In this document: in pieces, positions 39,881 through 48,764 of the stretch | Position numbering within the stretch: position 1 is the first letter of the stretch | Layout: each line of letters starts with the position of its first letter | NCBI RefSeq assembly: GCF_001422405.1 | Contig: NZ_LMMV01000001.1 | Coordinates: 435,275 to 499,274, forward strand | Direction of reading: 5' to 3' | Source of the DNA: Pseudorhodoferax sp. Leaf267 | GTDB taxonomy: Bacteria; Pseudomonadota; Gammaproteobacteria; Burkholderiales; Burkholderiaceae_C | DNA length: 64,000 nt | The notes under the pieces: generated by a model | Seen by the model: the letters and a program-made list of their open reading frames with translations, nothing else | Database searches by the model: none | What the model was told of the DNA's origin: nothing | Position numbers and translations under genes: made by a program

Positions 39881-40963
39881 TCATTCCTCGGACGCCGCCA
39901 GCGTCACGCGCCCCGTGCGCGTGCTGCCGCCGCGCCACAGCGTCAGCTCGGCCCGGTCGCCGGGCTGCAGGCGCTCCAGCGCATTGAGCACGTCGTCGGC
40001 ACTGGCCACGGGCTCGCCGCCGATGGCCGTGATCACGTCGCCCGCATTCACGCCGCGCTCGCTGCGCGTGAACGCGCGCAGGCCCGCCTGCGCAGCCGGG
40101 CTGCCCGGCTGCACGCGCACGATGGCCACGCCGCGCGGCAGGCCGAGCGCGCGATTGAGCTGCGCCGGCGCATAGGCCACGCCCAGGGCGGGACGCACGA
40201 AGCGGCCGTCGCGAATTAGGCGCGGCACGATGCGGTTGACCTCGTCCACCGGGATCGAGAAGCCGATGCCGGCACTGGCGCCCGAGGGGCTGTAGATGGC
40301 GGTGTTCACGCCGATCAGCCGGCCCGCCGAGTCCAGCAGCGGGCCGCCGGAGTTGCCTGGGTTGATCGCCGCATCGGTCTGGATGGCGCCGCGGATGGTG
40401 CGCCGCGTGACGGATTCGATCTCGCGGTTCAGTGCGCTCACGATGCCGGTGGTCAGCGTCTGGTCCAGGCCGAACGGGTTGCCGATCGCGTAGACGGCCT
40501 GTCCGACCTGCAGGTCGGCGCTGCGGCCGATCGGCAGCGCGCGCAGCTGGGCGGCAGGCACGTCGATCTTGAGCACGGCGAGGTCGCGGTCGGGGAAGAC
40601 GCCGACCAGCTGCGCCGCGTGGCTGCTCTGGTCGGCCAGCGTCACGCGCGCGCCGCGCGCGTTCTGGATCACATGGAAGTTCGTGACGATGTGGCCCTGC
40701 GTGTCCCACACGAAGCCGGTGCCCGTGCCCTGCGGCACCTGCTGCACGTTCAGCGAAAACATCTCGCGCTCCAGGGCCAGCGAGGTGATGTTCACGACCG
40801 AGGGCGAGGCCGCCTTGAACACGGCGATGTTGTTGAGCTCCTCCGCACCCAGCGGGCCACGCGGCGCGATGGCGCGCGGCGCGGCGTCGGTGCGTGCGAA
40901 GACGGGCGGGGCCAGCAGCGCGGCGGTGCAGGCCAGGCAGAGCAGACGGTGCAGCAGTCTCAT
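39881..40963 (-). CDS. Periplasmic trypsin-like serine protease, HtrA/DegP family, one PDZ domain
   Basis: 360 residues from MRLLHRLLCL behind GAGG. Signal peptide to about Ala23. Catalytic triad His97 (TNFHVI), Asp127 (PDRDLAVLKI) and Ser205 (NPGNSGGPLL). One C-terminal PDZ (~265-355): GVAIVRVQPGSPAAQAGL, GDVITAIGGEPVASADD. A single PDZ resembles DegS/DegQ-like variants, but no membrane anchor beyond the signal is obvious. A role in degrading damaged envelope proteins fits its place next to copper genes, though linkage may be accidental. Confidence 0.9.
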   Translation of the reverse strand: MRLLHRLLCLACTAALLAPPVFARTDAAPRAIAPRGPLGAEELNNIAVFKAASPSVVNITSLALEREMFSLNVQQVPQGTGTGFVWDTQGHIVTNFHVIQNARGARVTLADQSSHAAQLVGVFPDRDLAVLKIDVPAAQLRALPIGRSADLQVGQAVYAIGNPFGLDQTLTTGIVSALNREIESVTRRTIRGAIQTDAAINPGNSGGPLLDSAGRLIGVNTAIYSPSGASAGIGFSIPVDEVNRIVPRLIRDGRFVRPALGVAYAPAQLNRALGLPRGVAIVRVQPGSPAAQAGLRAFTRSERGVNAGDVITAIGGEPVASADDVLNALERLQPGDRAELTLWRGGSTRTGRVTLAASEE

Positions 40964-41033
40964 GGTGGACCTCGATCGCAAATCGGAGGCCGGCGAGTGT
41001 AGCCACGCCAGGGCAACGCCGGCCAGCGCGACG

Positions 41034-41513
41034 TCAGGGCCGGCGCGCATGCCGCCCCGGCTGCAGGCCGTTGCCACGGCTGGCCGGCCGTGCCGTCGCC
41101 GGCAGCACGGGCTGCTCGCCCGCCAGGCTGTCGATGATGGGGCAGTCGGGCCGGTCGTCGCCCTGGCAGCAGTGCACCAGATGCGCAAGCGTGGCCTTCA
41201 TGGCCTGCAGCTCCTGCAGCTTGGCGTCCAGCTCGGCGATGTGGGCCTGGGCCAGCGCCTTGACCTGGCGGCTGGGGCGCTTGCGGTTTTGCCACAGGCC
41301 CAGCAGGTCGCGGATCTGCTCGATCGAAAAGCCCAGGTCGCGCGACTGGCGGATGAAGCGCAGCGTGCCGACCTCGCGCTCGCCATATTGCCGGTAGCCG
41401 GCCTCGGTGCGCAGCGCCTCGGGGAACAGGCCCACGCTCTCGTAGTGGCGGATCATCTTGGCCGACACGCCCGAGGCCTTGGCGGCCTGGCCGATGTTCA
41501 TCGTGGTGTCCAT
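41034..41513 (-). CDS. cueR: Copper-responsive MerR-family activator CueR
   Basis: 159 residues from MDTTMNIGQA (a start at Met5, 41501, is also possible). MerR helix-turn-helix NIGQAAKASGVSAKMIRHYE, then RFIRQSRDLGFSIEQIRDLL, a long dimerisation helix, and the copper loop CCQGDDRPDCPII in which Cys116 and Cys124 are spaced as in CueR. Senses Cu(I)/Ag(I) and activates promoters with 19-bp spacers by DNA distortion. It starts 11 bases after the copA stop, so it is autoregulated from the copA promoter. Confidence 0.93.
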   Translation of the reverse strand: MDTTMNIGQAAKASGVSAKMIRHYESVGLFPEALRTEAGYRQYGEREVGTLRFIRQSRDLGFSIEQIRDLLGLWQNRKRPSRQVKALAQAHIAELDAKLQELQAMKATLAHLVHCCQGDDRPDCPIIDSLAGEQPVLPATARPASRGNGLQPGRHARRP

Positions 41514-41524
41514 GTGGTCGCTTC

Positions 41525-43765
41525 TCAGGCGGTGACGGTGGTGGGGCGTGGCGCCTCGGCGGGCGCGGCGGGCTGCGTGTCGGCGGCGCCACGCCAACGG
41601 CGCAGCAGCAGCGCATTGGCCACCACGCTCACGCTGCTGAAGGCCATGGCGGCGCCGGCAATCACGGGGCTCAGCAGGCCGAACGCGGCCAGCGGGATGC
41701 CCAACGTGTTGTAGACGAAGGCCCAGCCCAGGTTCTGCCGGATCTTGGCGTAGGTGCGGCGCGAGACGTCGATGGCGTCGGCCACCAGCCGCGGGTCGCC
41801 GCGCATGAGCGTGACGCCGGCCGTCTCGGTCGCCACGTCGGCACCGCCGGCCATCGCGAAGCCGCAGGAAGCCGCGGCCAGCGCCGGGCCGTCGTTGAGC
41901 CCATCGCCCACGAAGGCGACGACCTCGCCGGCCGCGCGCAGCTGCTGCACGACGGCGGCCTTGTCGCCGGGCAGCACCTCGGCGCGCACGTCGGTGATGC
42001 CCAGCTCCCGGGCCACGGCCTGCGCGCTGCCGTGGTTGTCGCCGGTCAGCATCACGGTGCGGATGCCCAGCGCATGCAGGCGCGCCACGGCCTGCGTGGC
42101 GGCGGGCTTGACGGTGTCGCCGAAGGCCAGCAGGCCCAGCACGGTGGTGCTGCCTGCGTCCTGGCGTAGCAGCCACGAGATGGTTTTGCCCTGCTGCTCC
42201 AGCCGCTCGGCCTGGGCCGCCAGCGGGCCGGCGTCCACGCCGCGCTCGTGCAGCAGCCGCGTGCTGCCCAGTGCCAGCGACTGGCCATGCACCGTGCCGG
42301 CCACGCCGCGGCCCGGCAGGGCCTGCGCGTCGCTGGCGTGCGGCAGCGCCAGCCCCTGCGCACGCGCGGCGCCGAGCACAGCCAGCGCCAGCGGGTGGCT
42401 GCTGGCCTGCTGCAGCGCGGCGGCCAGGCGCACGAGCTCGTCGCGCGCCACGCCATCGGCCGGCAGCGCGGCGGCCAGCGCGGGCTTGCCCTCGGTCAGC
42501 GTGCCGGTCTTGTCGAACGCGACCACGGTCACGCCGTGGGCGACCTCCAGCGCCTCGGCGTCCTTGATCAGGATGCCGTGGCGCGCGGCCACGCCGGTGC
42601 CGGCCATCACGGCCGTAGGCGTGGCCAGGCCCAGCGCGCACGGGCAGGCGATGACGAGCACCGACACGGCGTTGATCAGCGCCGCCTCCCAGTCGCCCGT
42701 CACCCCGGCCCAGGCCGCGAAGGTCAGCACGGCGAGCGCCAGCACGACCGGCACGAACACGGCACTGACGCGGTCCACGATGCGCTGGATCGGCGCCTTG
42801 CCGGCTTGCGCCGACTCGACCATGCGCACGATGCGGGCGAGCGTGGTCTCGGCACCGATGGCCGTGGTGCGTACCGTCAGCAGGCCTTCTGCATTGATGG
42901 CGCCGCCGGTCACGGCGTCGCCCGGCCCCTTGGCCACGGGCAGGCTCTCGCCCGTGATCAACGACTCGTCGACATGGCTGCGTCCTTCGACGATGGCACC
43001 GTCCACCGCCACGCGGTCGCCCGGCCGCACGCGCACCAGGTCGCCGACCTGCAACTGCTCGACCGGCACCTCGGCCTCCACGCCGTCGCGCAGCACGCGC
43101 GCCGTCGCCGGCCGCAAGGCGTTCAGCGCACGGATCGCGTCCGTGGTCTGGCGCTTGGCGCGGCCCTCCAGCCATTTGCCCAGCAGCACCAAGGTGATGA
43201 CGGCCGCCGAGGCCTCGAAGTACAGATGCGCCATGCCGTGGCCCGTGTGCCGCAACAGCAGGTAGACCGACAGGCCGTAGGCAGCCGAAGTGCCCAGCGC
43301 GACCAGCAGGTCCATGTTGCCGGTGCCCACGCGCAGGGCGCCCCAGCCCGCGCGGTAGAAGCGCGCGCCCAGCCAGAACTGCACGGGCGTGGCCAGCGCG
43401 AGCTGCACCCAGCCGTTGGGCATCCAGGCGATGCCGAAGAGCTGCAGCAGCATCGGGGCGACCAGGGGCAGCGTCAGCACCGTGCTGAGCGCAACGGGCC
43501 ACCACGCGGGCAGGCGCTTGGCGCTGGCGGGCCGGCCCTGCGCAGCGTCGCGCGCCTGGTAACCAGCCTGGGCCACAGCCGCGAGCAAGGCGGCGATGGG
43601 TACCGTGGAAGAAGCCTGCACGCTGGCTTTCTCGGTGGCCAGGTTCACCGTGGCGCTGGACACGCCAGGCACCTGGCGCAAGACCTTCTCCACGCGGCCG
43701 GAGCACGACGCGCAGGTCATGCCCTCGATCTGCAGCTCGAAACGGTTGGCATCCTGGGCGGGCAT
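41525..43765 (-). CDS. copA: Copper-exporting P1B-type ATPase CopA
   Basis: 746 residues. One N-terminal HMA domain with [19 protein letters not shown] ([10 protein letters not shown]); CPC ([13 protein letters not shown]); [27 protein letters not shown]; and the P1B-1 signature in the last helices, [11 protein letters not shown] and [17 protein letters not shown]. It exports Cu(I) from the cytoplasm. The segment after GDGLND ([14 protein letters not shown]) departs from the usual ADVGIAMG. Driven by the CueR-type promoter at 43796-43826 and co-transcribed with cueR. Confidence 0.95.
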   Translation of the reverse strand: MPAQDANRFELQIEGMTCASCSGRVEKVLRQVPGVSSATVNLATEKASVQASSTVPIAALLAAVAQAGYQARDAAQGRPASAKRLPAWWPVALSTVLTLPLVAPMLLQLFGIAWMPNGWVQLALATPVQFWLGARFYRAGWGALRVGTGNMDLLVALGTSAAYGLSVYLLLRHTGHGMAHLYFEASAAVITLVLLGKWLEGRAKRQTTDAIRALNALRPATARVLRDGVEAEVPVEQLQVGDLVRVRPGDRVAVDGAIVEGRSHVDESLITGESLPVAKGPGDAVTGGAINAEGLLTVRTTAIGAETTLARIVRMVESAQAGKAPIQRIVDRVSAVFVPVVLALAVLTFAAWAGVTGDWEAALINAVSVLVIACPCALGLATPTAVMAGTGVAARHGILIKDAEALEVAHGVTVVAFDKTGTLTEGKPALAAALPADGVARDELVRLAAALQQASSHPLALAVLGAARAQGLALPHASDAQALPGRGVAGTVHGQSLALGSTRLLHERGVDAGPLAAQAERLEQQGKTISWLLRQDAGSTTVLGLLAFGDTVKPAATQAVARLHALGIRTVMLTGDNHGSAQAVARELGITDVRAEVLPGDKAAVVQQLRAAGEVVAFVGDGLNDGPALAAASCGFAMAGGADVATETAGVTLMRGDPRLVADAIDVSRRTYAKIRQNLGWAFVYNTLGIPLAAFGLLSPVIAGAAMAFSSVSVVANALLLRRWRGAADTQPAAPAEAPRPTTVTA

Positions 43766-43795
43766 CGCGGCACTCGGTTGATGGAAGATGCCGCG

Positions 43796-43826
43796 ATGGT
43801 AAAGATTGCCATGATGGCAAGGTCAA
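43796..43826 (-). promoter_or_regulatory. CueR promoter of copA-cueR
   Basis: Read on the minus strand: -35 TTGACC, 19-bp spacer holding the dyad TTGCCATCATGGCAA, -10 TACCAT, about 30 bases before the copA start. The best dyad of the three CueR-type boxes in the window. Confidence 0.8.
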
Positions 43827-43877
43827 GGAAGGCTAGCGCAAGACGCTCCTGCCAGCAGGGGCATGCCGGCACGCCGC

Positions 43878-43908
43878 TTGACCTTGCCGCAGTGTCAAGC
43901 CCGATACT
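43878..43908 (+). promoter_or_regulatory. CueR promoter of copZ
   Basis: -35 TTGACC (43878-43883), 19-bp spacer TTGCCGCAGTGTCAAGCCC, -10 GATACT (43903-43908), 32 bases before copZ. Divergent from the copA promoter 52 bases away. Confidence 0.75.
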
Positions 43909-43940
43909 GCGACTGTCTCACCTTACAGACAGGACACCCG

Positions 43941-44141
43941 ATGATCGCTTTCGAAGTGCAAGACATGAGCTGCGGCCACTGCGTCGGCAGCATCACCAAG
44001 GCCGTGCAGGCCGTGGACCCGCAGGCCCGTGTGGAGATCGACCTGCCCACGCACCGCGTGCAGATCACGCCAGCGCAAGCCGACGCAGCGCAGTTGCGCG
44101 ATGCGATCACGCAAGCCGGCTTCACGCCGGTCCCGGCTTGA
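43941..44141 (+). CDS. copZ: Copper chaperone CopZ (HMA domain)
   Basis: 66 residues from MIAFEVQDMS, one heavy-metal-associated domain with MSCGHCVGSITKAVQ (Cys-x-x-Cys) and a C-terminal AITQAGFTPVPA. It carries Cu(I) to CopA or CueR in the cytoplasm. Divergent from copA under its own CueR-type promoter. Confidence 0.93.
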   Translation: MIAFEVQDMSCGHCVGSITKAVQAVDPQARVEIDLPTHRVQITPAQADAAQLRDAITQAGFTPVPA

Positions 44142-44219
44142 CCGACGCGTTGCGCAGGCCCGCAACCGCCGCCTGGACACAGCCCAAGCCAAACCAGGCT
44201 CAGCCGACAAACACCGGCA

Positions 44220-45167
44220 TCAGATCTCGTACCCCTCGGCCACCGCGTCCCGGCCTGCCATCGCCTGGTCCACCACGCTCTTTTGCAGCGTGGGCGCGAA
44301 CGACTCGATCAACGCGTAGACATAGGCCCGCAGGTAAGTGCCGCGCCGCAGCGCCAGCTTGGTCAGGTTGATGCCGAACAGCCCGCCCGCATCGATGGCA
44401 CGCAGCTGCGTGTCGCGCTCGGCCTCGAACGCGATCGAGGCCACGATGCCCACGCCCATGCCCAGCTCCACATAGGTCTTGATGACGTCGGCGTCCATCG
44501 CGCTCAGCACGATGCGCGGCTCGATGCGCTGCTTGGCGAAAGCCTGGTCGATGTGGCCGCGGCCCGTGAAGCCTGCGCCGTAGGTGATGAGCGGGTAGCG
44601 CGCCAGCTTCTCCAGCGTGAGCGGGCCTTCGAGCAGCGGATGGTTGGGCGGCACGATGACCGAATGCGTCCAGCGGTAGCAGGGCAGGGCGACCAGCTCG
44701 CTGTACTGGGCCAGCGCCTCGGTCGCGATGCCGATGTCGGCTTCGCCCGAGAGCAGCATCTCGGCCACCTGGCGCGGCGAGCCCTGGTGCAGGTGCAGCT
44801 TCACGTTGGGGAACTGCAAGCGGAACTCCTGCACGGCAGTGGGCAGGGCGTAGCGCGCCTGCGTGTGCGTGGCCGCGATGGAGAGTGCCCCGCTCTGCTG
44901 GGCCATGAATTCCTGGCCCGCGCTGCGCAGGTTGTGGCTGCCCTGCAGGATGCCTTCGATGATGGGCAGCACGTGGGCGCCGGGCTCCGTCAGGCCCGTC
45001 AGCCGCTTGCCGGCGCGCACGAACAGGTCGATGCCCAGCTCCTCCTCCAGCTCGCGGATCTGCCGGCTGACGCCGGGCTGCGAGGTGTGCAGGGTGTGGG
45101 CGACTTCGGTCAGGTTGAAGCCGCAGCGGACGGTTTCGCGCACGGAACGCAGTTGCTGGAAGTTCAT
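44220..45167 (-). CDS. LysR-family regulator, CysB-like
   Basis: 315 residues from MNFQQLRSVR. The N-terminal wHTH (LTEVAHTLHTSQPGVSRQIRELEEELG, abbreviated) is of the CysB/Cbl/SsuR subgroup, with the characteristic MNFQQLRSVRE opening. The ligand domain includes TTHTQARYALP-like ATHTQARYALP, VxLHQGSPxQ (LHLHQGSPRQV) and GFTGRGHIDQAF. CysB-type proteins control sulfate, thiosulfate and sulfonate assimilation and answer to N-acetylserine or adenosine phosphosulfate. Likely regulator of the SsuE-like gene next door and perhaps of the sulfur operon at 23.5 kb. Confidence 0.9.
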   Translation of the reverse strand: MNFQQLRSVRETVRCGFNLTEVAHTLHTSQPGVSRQIRELEEELGIDLFVRAGKRLTGLTEPGAHVLPIIEGILQGSHNLRSAGQEFMAQQSGALSIAATHTQARYALPTAVQEFRLQFPNVKLHLHQGSPRQVAEMLLSGEADIGIATEALAQYSELVALPCYRWTHSVIVPPNHPLLEGPLTLEKLARYPLITYGAGFTGRGHIDQAFAKQRIEPRIVLSAMDADVIKTYVELGMGVGIVASIAFEAERDTQLRAIDAGGLFGINLTKLALRRGTYLRAYVYALIESFAPTLQKSVVDQAMAGRDAVAEGYEI

Positions 45168-45286
45168 CCGGCTGCATTGTTCCGCCCGGCCCGCGGATTC
45201 CAAACGATTGATTCGTAGATTGGTTATGGCGCAATTGTCTCAAGCGCGGTGCGGGTAGGCGCAGGCATTCGATCGATGCGCGCAGT

Positions 45287-45321
45287 AAAAAAACCCCCAG
45301 GCCTGTTGCCAGTGCCTGGGG
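45287..45321 (-). terminator. Rho-independent terminator after the SsuE-like gene
   Basis: On the minus strand, CCCCAGGC, an 11-base loop and GCCTGGGGG are followed by seven T residues. It lies 47 bases beyond the SsuE-like stop and separates that gene from the LysR gene. Confidence 0.85.
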
Positions 45322-45367
45322 TCCAACGCCCGCTTGCGGGGGCGAGGAGACAAAACCAACCCTCAAC

Positions 45368-45928
45368 TCAAGCGGCGCGCTCCAGTGCGGCCGGGCGCGA
45401 CGCGTGCACAGGGTGCGCCAGCAGCGGCTGCAGCGCGCGGTCCAGGCGCTCGAGCAGGCTGTCGTCGGGCACGTAGCCGCCCGAGGTGTGCGCCACCAGC
45501 TGCGCATCGGTGGCGAACACGCCGTCCAGCACGTGGCGCGCACCGAGTGCGGAGACGACCGGGCGCAGCGTGTAGTCCAGCGCCAGAAGATGGGCCAGGG
45601 TGCCGCCGGTGGCCAGCGGCAGCACGGTCTTGCCGCGCAGCGCATCCATGGGCAACAGGTCCAGGAAGATCTTGAGCAGGCCGCTGTAGGCCGCCTTGTA
45701 GATGGGCGTGGAGATGATGACCAGGTCGGCATCGGCCAGCTGTGCCACGGCCCGCTGGACCGGTGTGGACTGGGTGTCGGCCAGCAGCAGGGCCTGGGCC
45801 GGCAGCTCGCGCACCGCGATCAGGTGGCTGCTGTGCGCATGGGCTTCGAGACGTGTCTGCGCCAGTTGCAGCAGCAAGGCGGAGCGCGAACGCAGCGAGG
45901 GGCTGCCGGAGATGCTGACGATGTTCAT
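45368..45928 (-). CDS. ssuE: NADPH-dependent FMN reductase (SsuE/MsuE-like)
   Basis: 186 residues from MNIVSISGSP. Flavodoxin-like fold: ISGSPSLRSRSALLL binds FMN phosphate; then ELPAQALLLADTQSTP, DADLVIISTPIYKAAYSGLLK and the dimer region LPMDALRGKTVLPLATGGT. Supplies FMNH2 to two-component sulfonate monooxygenases. No ssuD or ssuABC genes adjoin it, but the FMN monooxygenase at 26201 needs such a partner. Has its own terminator. Confidence 0.88.
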   Translation of the reverse strand: MNIVSISGSPSLRSRSALLLQLAQTRLEAHAHSSHLIAVRELPAQALLLADTQSTPVQRAVAQLADADLVIISTPIYKAAYSGLLKIFLDLLPMDALRGKTVLPLATGGTLAHLLALDYTLRPVVSALGARHVLDGVFATDAQLVAHTSGGYVPDDSLLERLDRALQPLLAHPVHASRPAALERAA

Positions 45929-46174
45929 GGATGCATGCCCGTGTGCGGGGTTGGGAACGAGGAAGGTCGAGCATAGGGAGGGCGCCCCGCCGTGGCTACG
46001 AAGCTTTCCGAGTTTGCATATGCGCCAGCGGGCCGCGGCGCCTCGGGCACGTGCCGGCTTGATGACGGCGCGTGCCACGGCTACCAGAAACACACGATGC
46101 GCGACGGGTGGCAGGCTCGAAGAATGGGACGCAGCAACGGGATGGTCCCGGTTGCACATTCTTCGGAGCCCACC

Positions 46175-46333
46175 ATGCCCAGACTCATCACACGTTCACG
46201 TGCACTCACGGTCGCCCTGCTGATCGGTGCCTCGCTCTGTACCAGTGCCAACGCCATGGGCCGCCGTGACGCGCCGTGCGATGGATTCATGGACTGCATC
46301 TACACGGCCTACTGGTATGCGTTTTTGCGGTGA
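46175..46333 (+). CDS. Small secreted peptide of unknown function
   Basis: 52 residues from MPRLITRSRA, with CGGAG six to seven bases upstream. A clear signal peptide (RALTVALLIGASLCTSANA) leaves a mature part of ~25 residues, MGRRDAPCDGFMDCIYTAYW then YAFLR, with two Cys and several aromatics. No family recognised. A GC-rich hairpin follows the stop. Confidence 0.5.
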   Translation: MPRLITRSRALTVALLIGASLCTSANAMGRRDAPCDGFMDCIYTAYWYAFLR

Positions 46334-46340
46334 GACCAGC

Positions 46341-46366
46341 GGCGCAGCAGGGAGGGGCGCTGCGCC
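46341..46366 (+). terminator. Terminator-like hairpin after the small secreted peptide
   Basis: Perfect 8-bp stem GGCGCAGC/GCTGCGCC around a 10-base loop, 8 bases after the stop at 46333. No T tract follows, so it may be only a stabilising hairpin. Confidence 0.35.
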
Positions 46367-46499
46367 TTGCTGGCAACGCCAGCCTGCGGACTCCTCGGGG
46401 CCGACTCGCCAGTCGTAGCCCTGAGGGCCAGGCATTCGCACGTCTTTGCTGCTGAAGGGCGTGCGCGCGGACCGGGATGTCCGGGCTGGGTGCCCATCA

Positions 46500-47960
46500 C
46501 TACCGCAACCAGAATCGGAACACCGCCCCCCGCCCGTCCTGTGCCACCAGCCGGATGTCGCTGTCGTGCAGCTGCAGGATGCGCTTGACGATCATCAGGC
46601 CGAGCCCGCCGCTGCGGCTGGTGGACGCGGAGAACGCGGGCCGCGTGAACAGCACGGGTTGCAGCGCCTGCGCAATGCCCGGCCCGGTGTCGCTCACGTC
46701 CACCTGCACGCCGTCGGCCCGTGCGCTCAGGCGCACGGCGATCTCGCCGCCTTCGGGCGTGTGGCGGATCGCGTTGTCCAGCAGGTTGGTCAGCACGCGT
46801 TCGATCATGCCGACGTCGGCCGTCACGGTGGGCAGGCCGGGTGCGATGTCGGGCACCAGGCGCTGGCGGCGTGATTCGGCGGCCAGCTCGAATTTCTGGA
46901 ACACGTCCTGCACCAAGTCGGCCAGTACGAAGCGGTCCAGCTCGGGCTGCACCACGCCGTATTCCAGCCGCGCCAGCTCGAACAGCTGCTGCGACAGCAG
47001 GCCCACCTTGCGGCTCTGGCCCAGTGCGATCTCCAGGTAGCGGCGGCGCTCGGCAGGGCCCAGCGTGTCGGCCTTGAGCAGCAGCGTCTCCAGGTAGCCG
47101 TGCAGCGAGGTCAGCGGCGTGCGCAGGTCGTGCGAGATGTTGGCGAACAGCTCGCGGCGCTGCTGGTCGGCCGTGGTCAGCTCGCGCCACTGCTCGGCGA
47201 TGCGCTGCGCCATGCGCGTGAAGGCCTGGCCCAGCGTGGCGATCTCGTCGCCGCCGGCGGCCACGCGCTGCAGCGCGGGCGCGGCATGCTCCAGGCTCTG
47301 CACGCCTTCCTGCTCGAAGCGGCGCACGGCGCCGGTGAGTTCGCGCAGCGGGCGCGTGATGAGCCGGAACGCGACCAGGCCGGCGACCAGGCCCAGCAGC
47401 GCCACCAGCGCGATGGACCACAGCGTGGTGCGCAGCACGCCGCCTGCCGCCACCTGGGTGACCAGCGCGTCGCGTTCTTCGCCCGACAGCACGACGTAGA
47501 CGTAGCCGGCATCGCGCCCGTCGACCTTCAGGGGGGCCGCGCTGAACACCTTGCGCCCGCCCTCGCCGCGCGGGTCGTCGCCGAAGACAGGCAGGGCGGC
47601 GCCGTCCAGCAGGCGGTGGATGGGAGCGGTATCGACCGTGGTCTTCTTCAGGTGGCCATCGGGCGCGGCCTGGGCCTGGATGCGGCCGTCCAGGCCCAGC
47701 ACGTAGACCTCCACGCTGGGGTTCACGGCCATCAGCATCGTGAACAAGCGGCGTACGGCCGCGTCGTTCAGGCCGTCGCTCTTCATCAGTTCTGCATTGC
47801 CCGCGATGTGCGCGGCCAGGCCGGCGGACAGGCGCTGCGTGACCTCCTGCTCATGGCGCCCGCTGGCCGCCATCTGCAGCCAGGCCGATGCGCCGCAGCA
47901 GGCCAGCAGCAGCGCGGCGAACACCAGCGACAAGCGCTGCGACAGCGAAAGACGGCTCAT
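46500..47960 (-). CDS. Sensor histidine kinase of a two-component system
   Basis: 486 residues from the ATG overlapping the regulator stop. Helix 1 (LSLVFAALLLACCGASAWL), a ~140-residue periplasmic sensor region, helix 2 (LRTTLWSIALVALLGLVAGL), HAMP, then HisKA with FANISHDLRTPLTSLHG and ATPase motifs LLDNAIRHTP, VSDTGPGI and GGLGLMIVKRIL. It is beside sulfite-oxidase-family and methionine sulfoxide repair genes. That recalls HprSR next to msrPQ in E. coli, so an oxidative or hypochlorite signal is plausible but not shown. Confidence 0.92.
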   Translation of the reverse strand: MSRLSLSQRLSLVFAALLLACCGASAWLQMAASGRHEQEVTQRLSAGLAAHIAGNAELMKSDGLNDAAVRRLFTMLMAVNPSVEVYVLGLDGRIQAQAAPDGHLKKTTVDTAPIHRLLDGAALPVFGDDPRGEGGRKVFSAAPLKVDGRDAGYVYVVLSGEERDALVTQVAAGGVLRTTLWSIALVALLGLVAGLVAFRLITRPLRELTGAVRRFEQEGVQSLEHAAPALQRVAAGGDEIATLGQAFTRMAQRIAEQWRELTTADQQRRELFANISHDLRTPLTSLHGYLETLLLKADTLGPAERRRYLEIALGQSRKVGLLSQQLFELARLEYGVVQPELDRFVLADLVQDVFQKFELAAESRRQRLVPDIAPGLPTVTADVGMIERVLTNLLDNAIRHTPEGGEIAVRLSARADGVQVDVSDTGPGIAQALQPVLFTRPAFSASTSRSGGLGLMIVKRILQLHDSDIRLVAQDGRGAVFRFWLR

Positions 47961-48667
47961 GGCTTCACGTCCGCCAGCTTGTAGCCACGGCCCCACACGG
48001 TGAGGATGCGCTGCGGCTCGGCGGGATTGGTCTCGATCTTCATGCGCAGCCGGTTGATGTGCGTGTTCACCGTGTGCTCGTAGCCATCGTGCTGGTAGCC
48101 CCAGACCTGGTTCAGCAGGTCCAGCCGCGAGAAGACCTTGCCCGGATGCCGCGCGAAGAAGTACAGCAGGTCGAACTCGCGCGGCGTGAGCTCGACGGCC
48201 TGGCCGCCGTGCCGCACCTCGCGCGCCACCGGGTCGATGGAGAGATTGCCCAGGCTCAACTGGCCTGATTCGAGCCGGGCATTGCGCGCCATGGCTTCGG
48301 TGCGGCGCAGCAGCGCGCGCACGCGCGCGACGAGTTCGAGCACCGAGAAGGGCTTGGCCAGGTAGTCGTCGGCGCCCAGCTCCAGGCCCAGGATGCGGTG
48401 CACCTCGCTGGCGCGCGCGCTGATGATGATGATGGGCGTGTAGCGCACCATGGCCCGCGCGCGGCGGCAGATCTCCAGGCCGTCCACGCCGGGCAGCATC
48501 AAGTCCAGGATCAGCGCGTCCCAGCTGCCATGCTCCAGCGCGCGCAGGCCGGCATGGCCATCGGCCGCGTGCGTCACGGCGTAGCCCTCGTCGTGCAGGT
48601 GCATGCGCAGCAGCTCGGCGATGTGGATGTCGTCCTCGACGACGAGCACGCGTTTGACGGTTTCCAT
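47957..48667 (-). CDS. OmpR-family response regulator
   Basis: 236 residues. Receiver: VLVVEDDIHIAELL, phosphoacceptor Asp in LILDLMLPGVDGLE, AKPFS. Winged helix: LTPREFDLLYFFARHPGKVF, YEHTVNTHINRLRMKIE and ILTVWGRGYKL. Coupled to the kinase by an ATGA-type overlap and divergent from the cytochrome b gene, whose operon it probably controls. Confidence 0.94.
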   Translation of the reverse strand: METVKRVLVVEDDIHIAELLRMHLHDEGYAVTHAADGHAGLRALEHGSWDALILDLMLPGVDGLEICRRARAMVRYTPIIIISARASEVHRILGLELGADDYLAKPFSVLELVARVRALLRRTEAMARNARLESGQLSLGNLSIDPVAREVRHGGQAVELTPREFDLLYFFARHPGKVFSRLDLLNQVWGYQHDGYEHTVNTHINRLRMKIETNPAEPQRILTVWGRGYKLADVKP

Positions 48668-48702
48668 GCGGCCGATTGTCCTGCGGACGGCGCCGCCGAG
48701 TT

Positions 48703-48729
48703 ATCACGATTTATTGAAGTTTGCGTGAT
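48703..48729. promoter_or_regulatory. Inverted repeat in the divergent promoter region
   Basis: ATCACG, 15 AT-rich bases, CGTGAT, in the 97-bp gap between the response regulator and the cytochrome b gene. A candidate binding site for that regulator; binding is inferred from location. Confidence 0.4.
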
Positions 48730-48764
48730 GCATCGGTGAGCGGGTGGGCCCAAGAATCCAGCCC

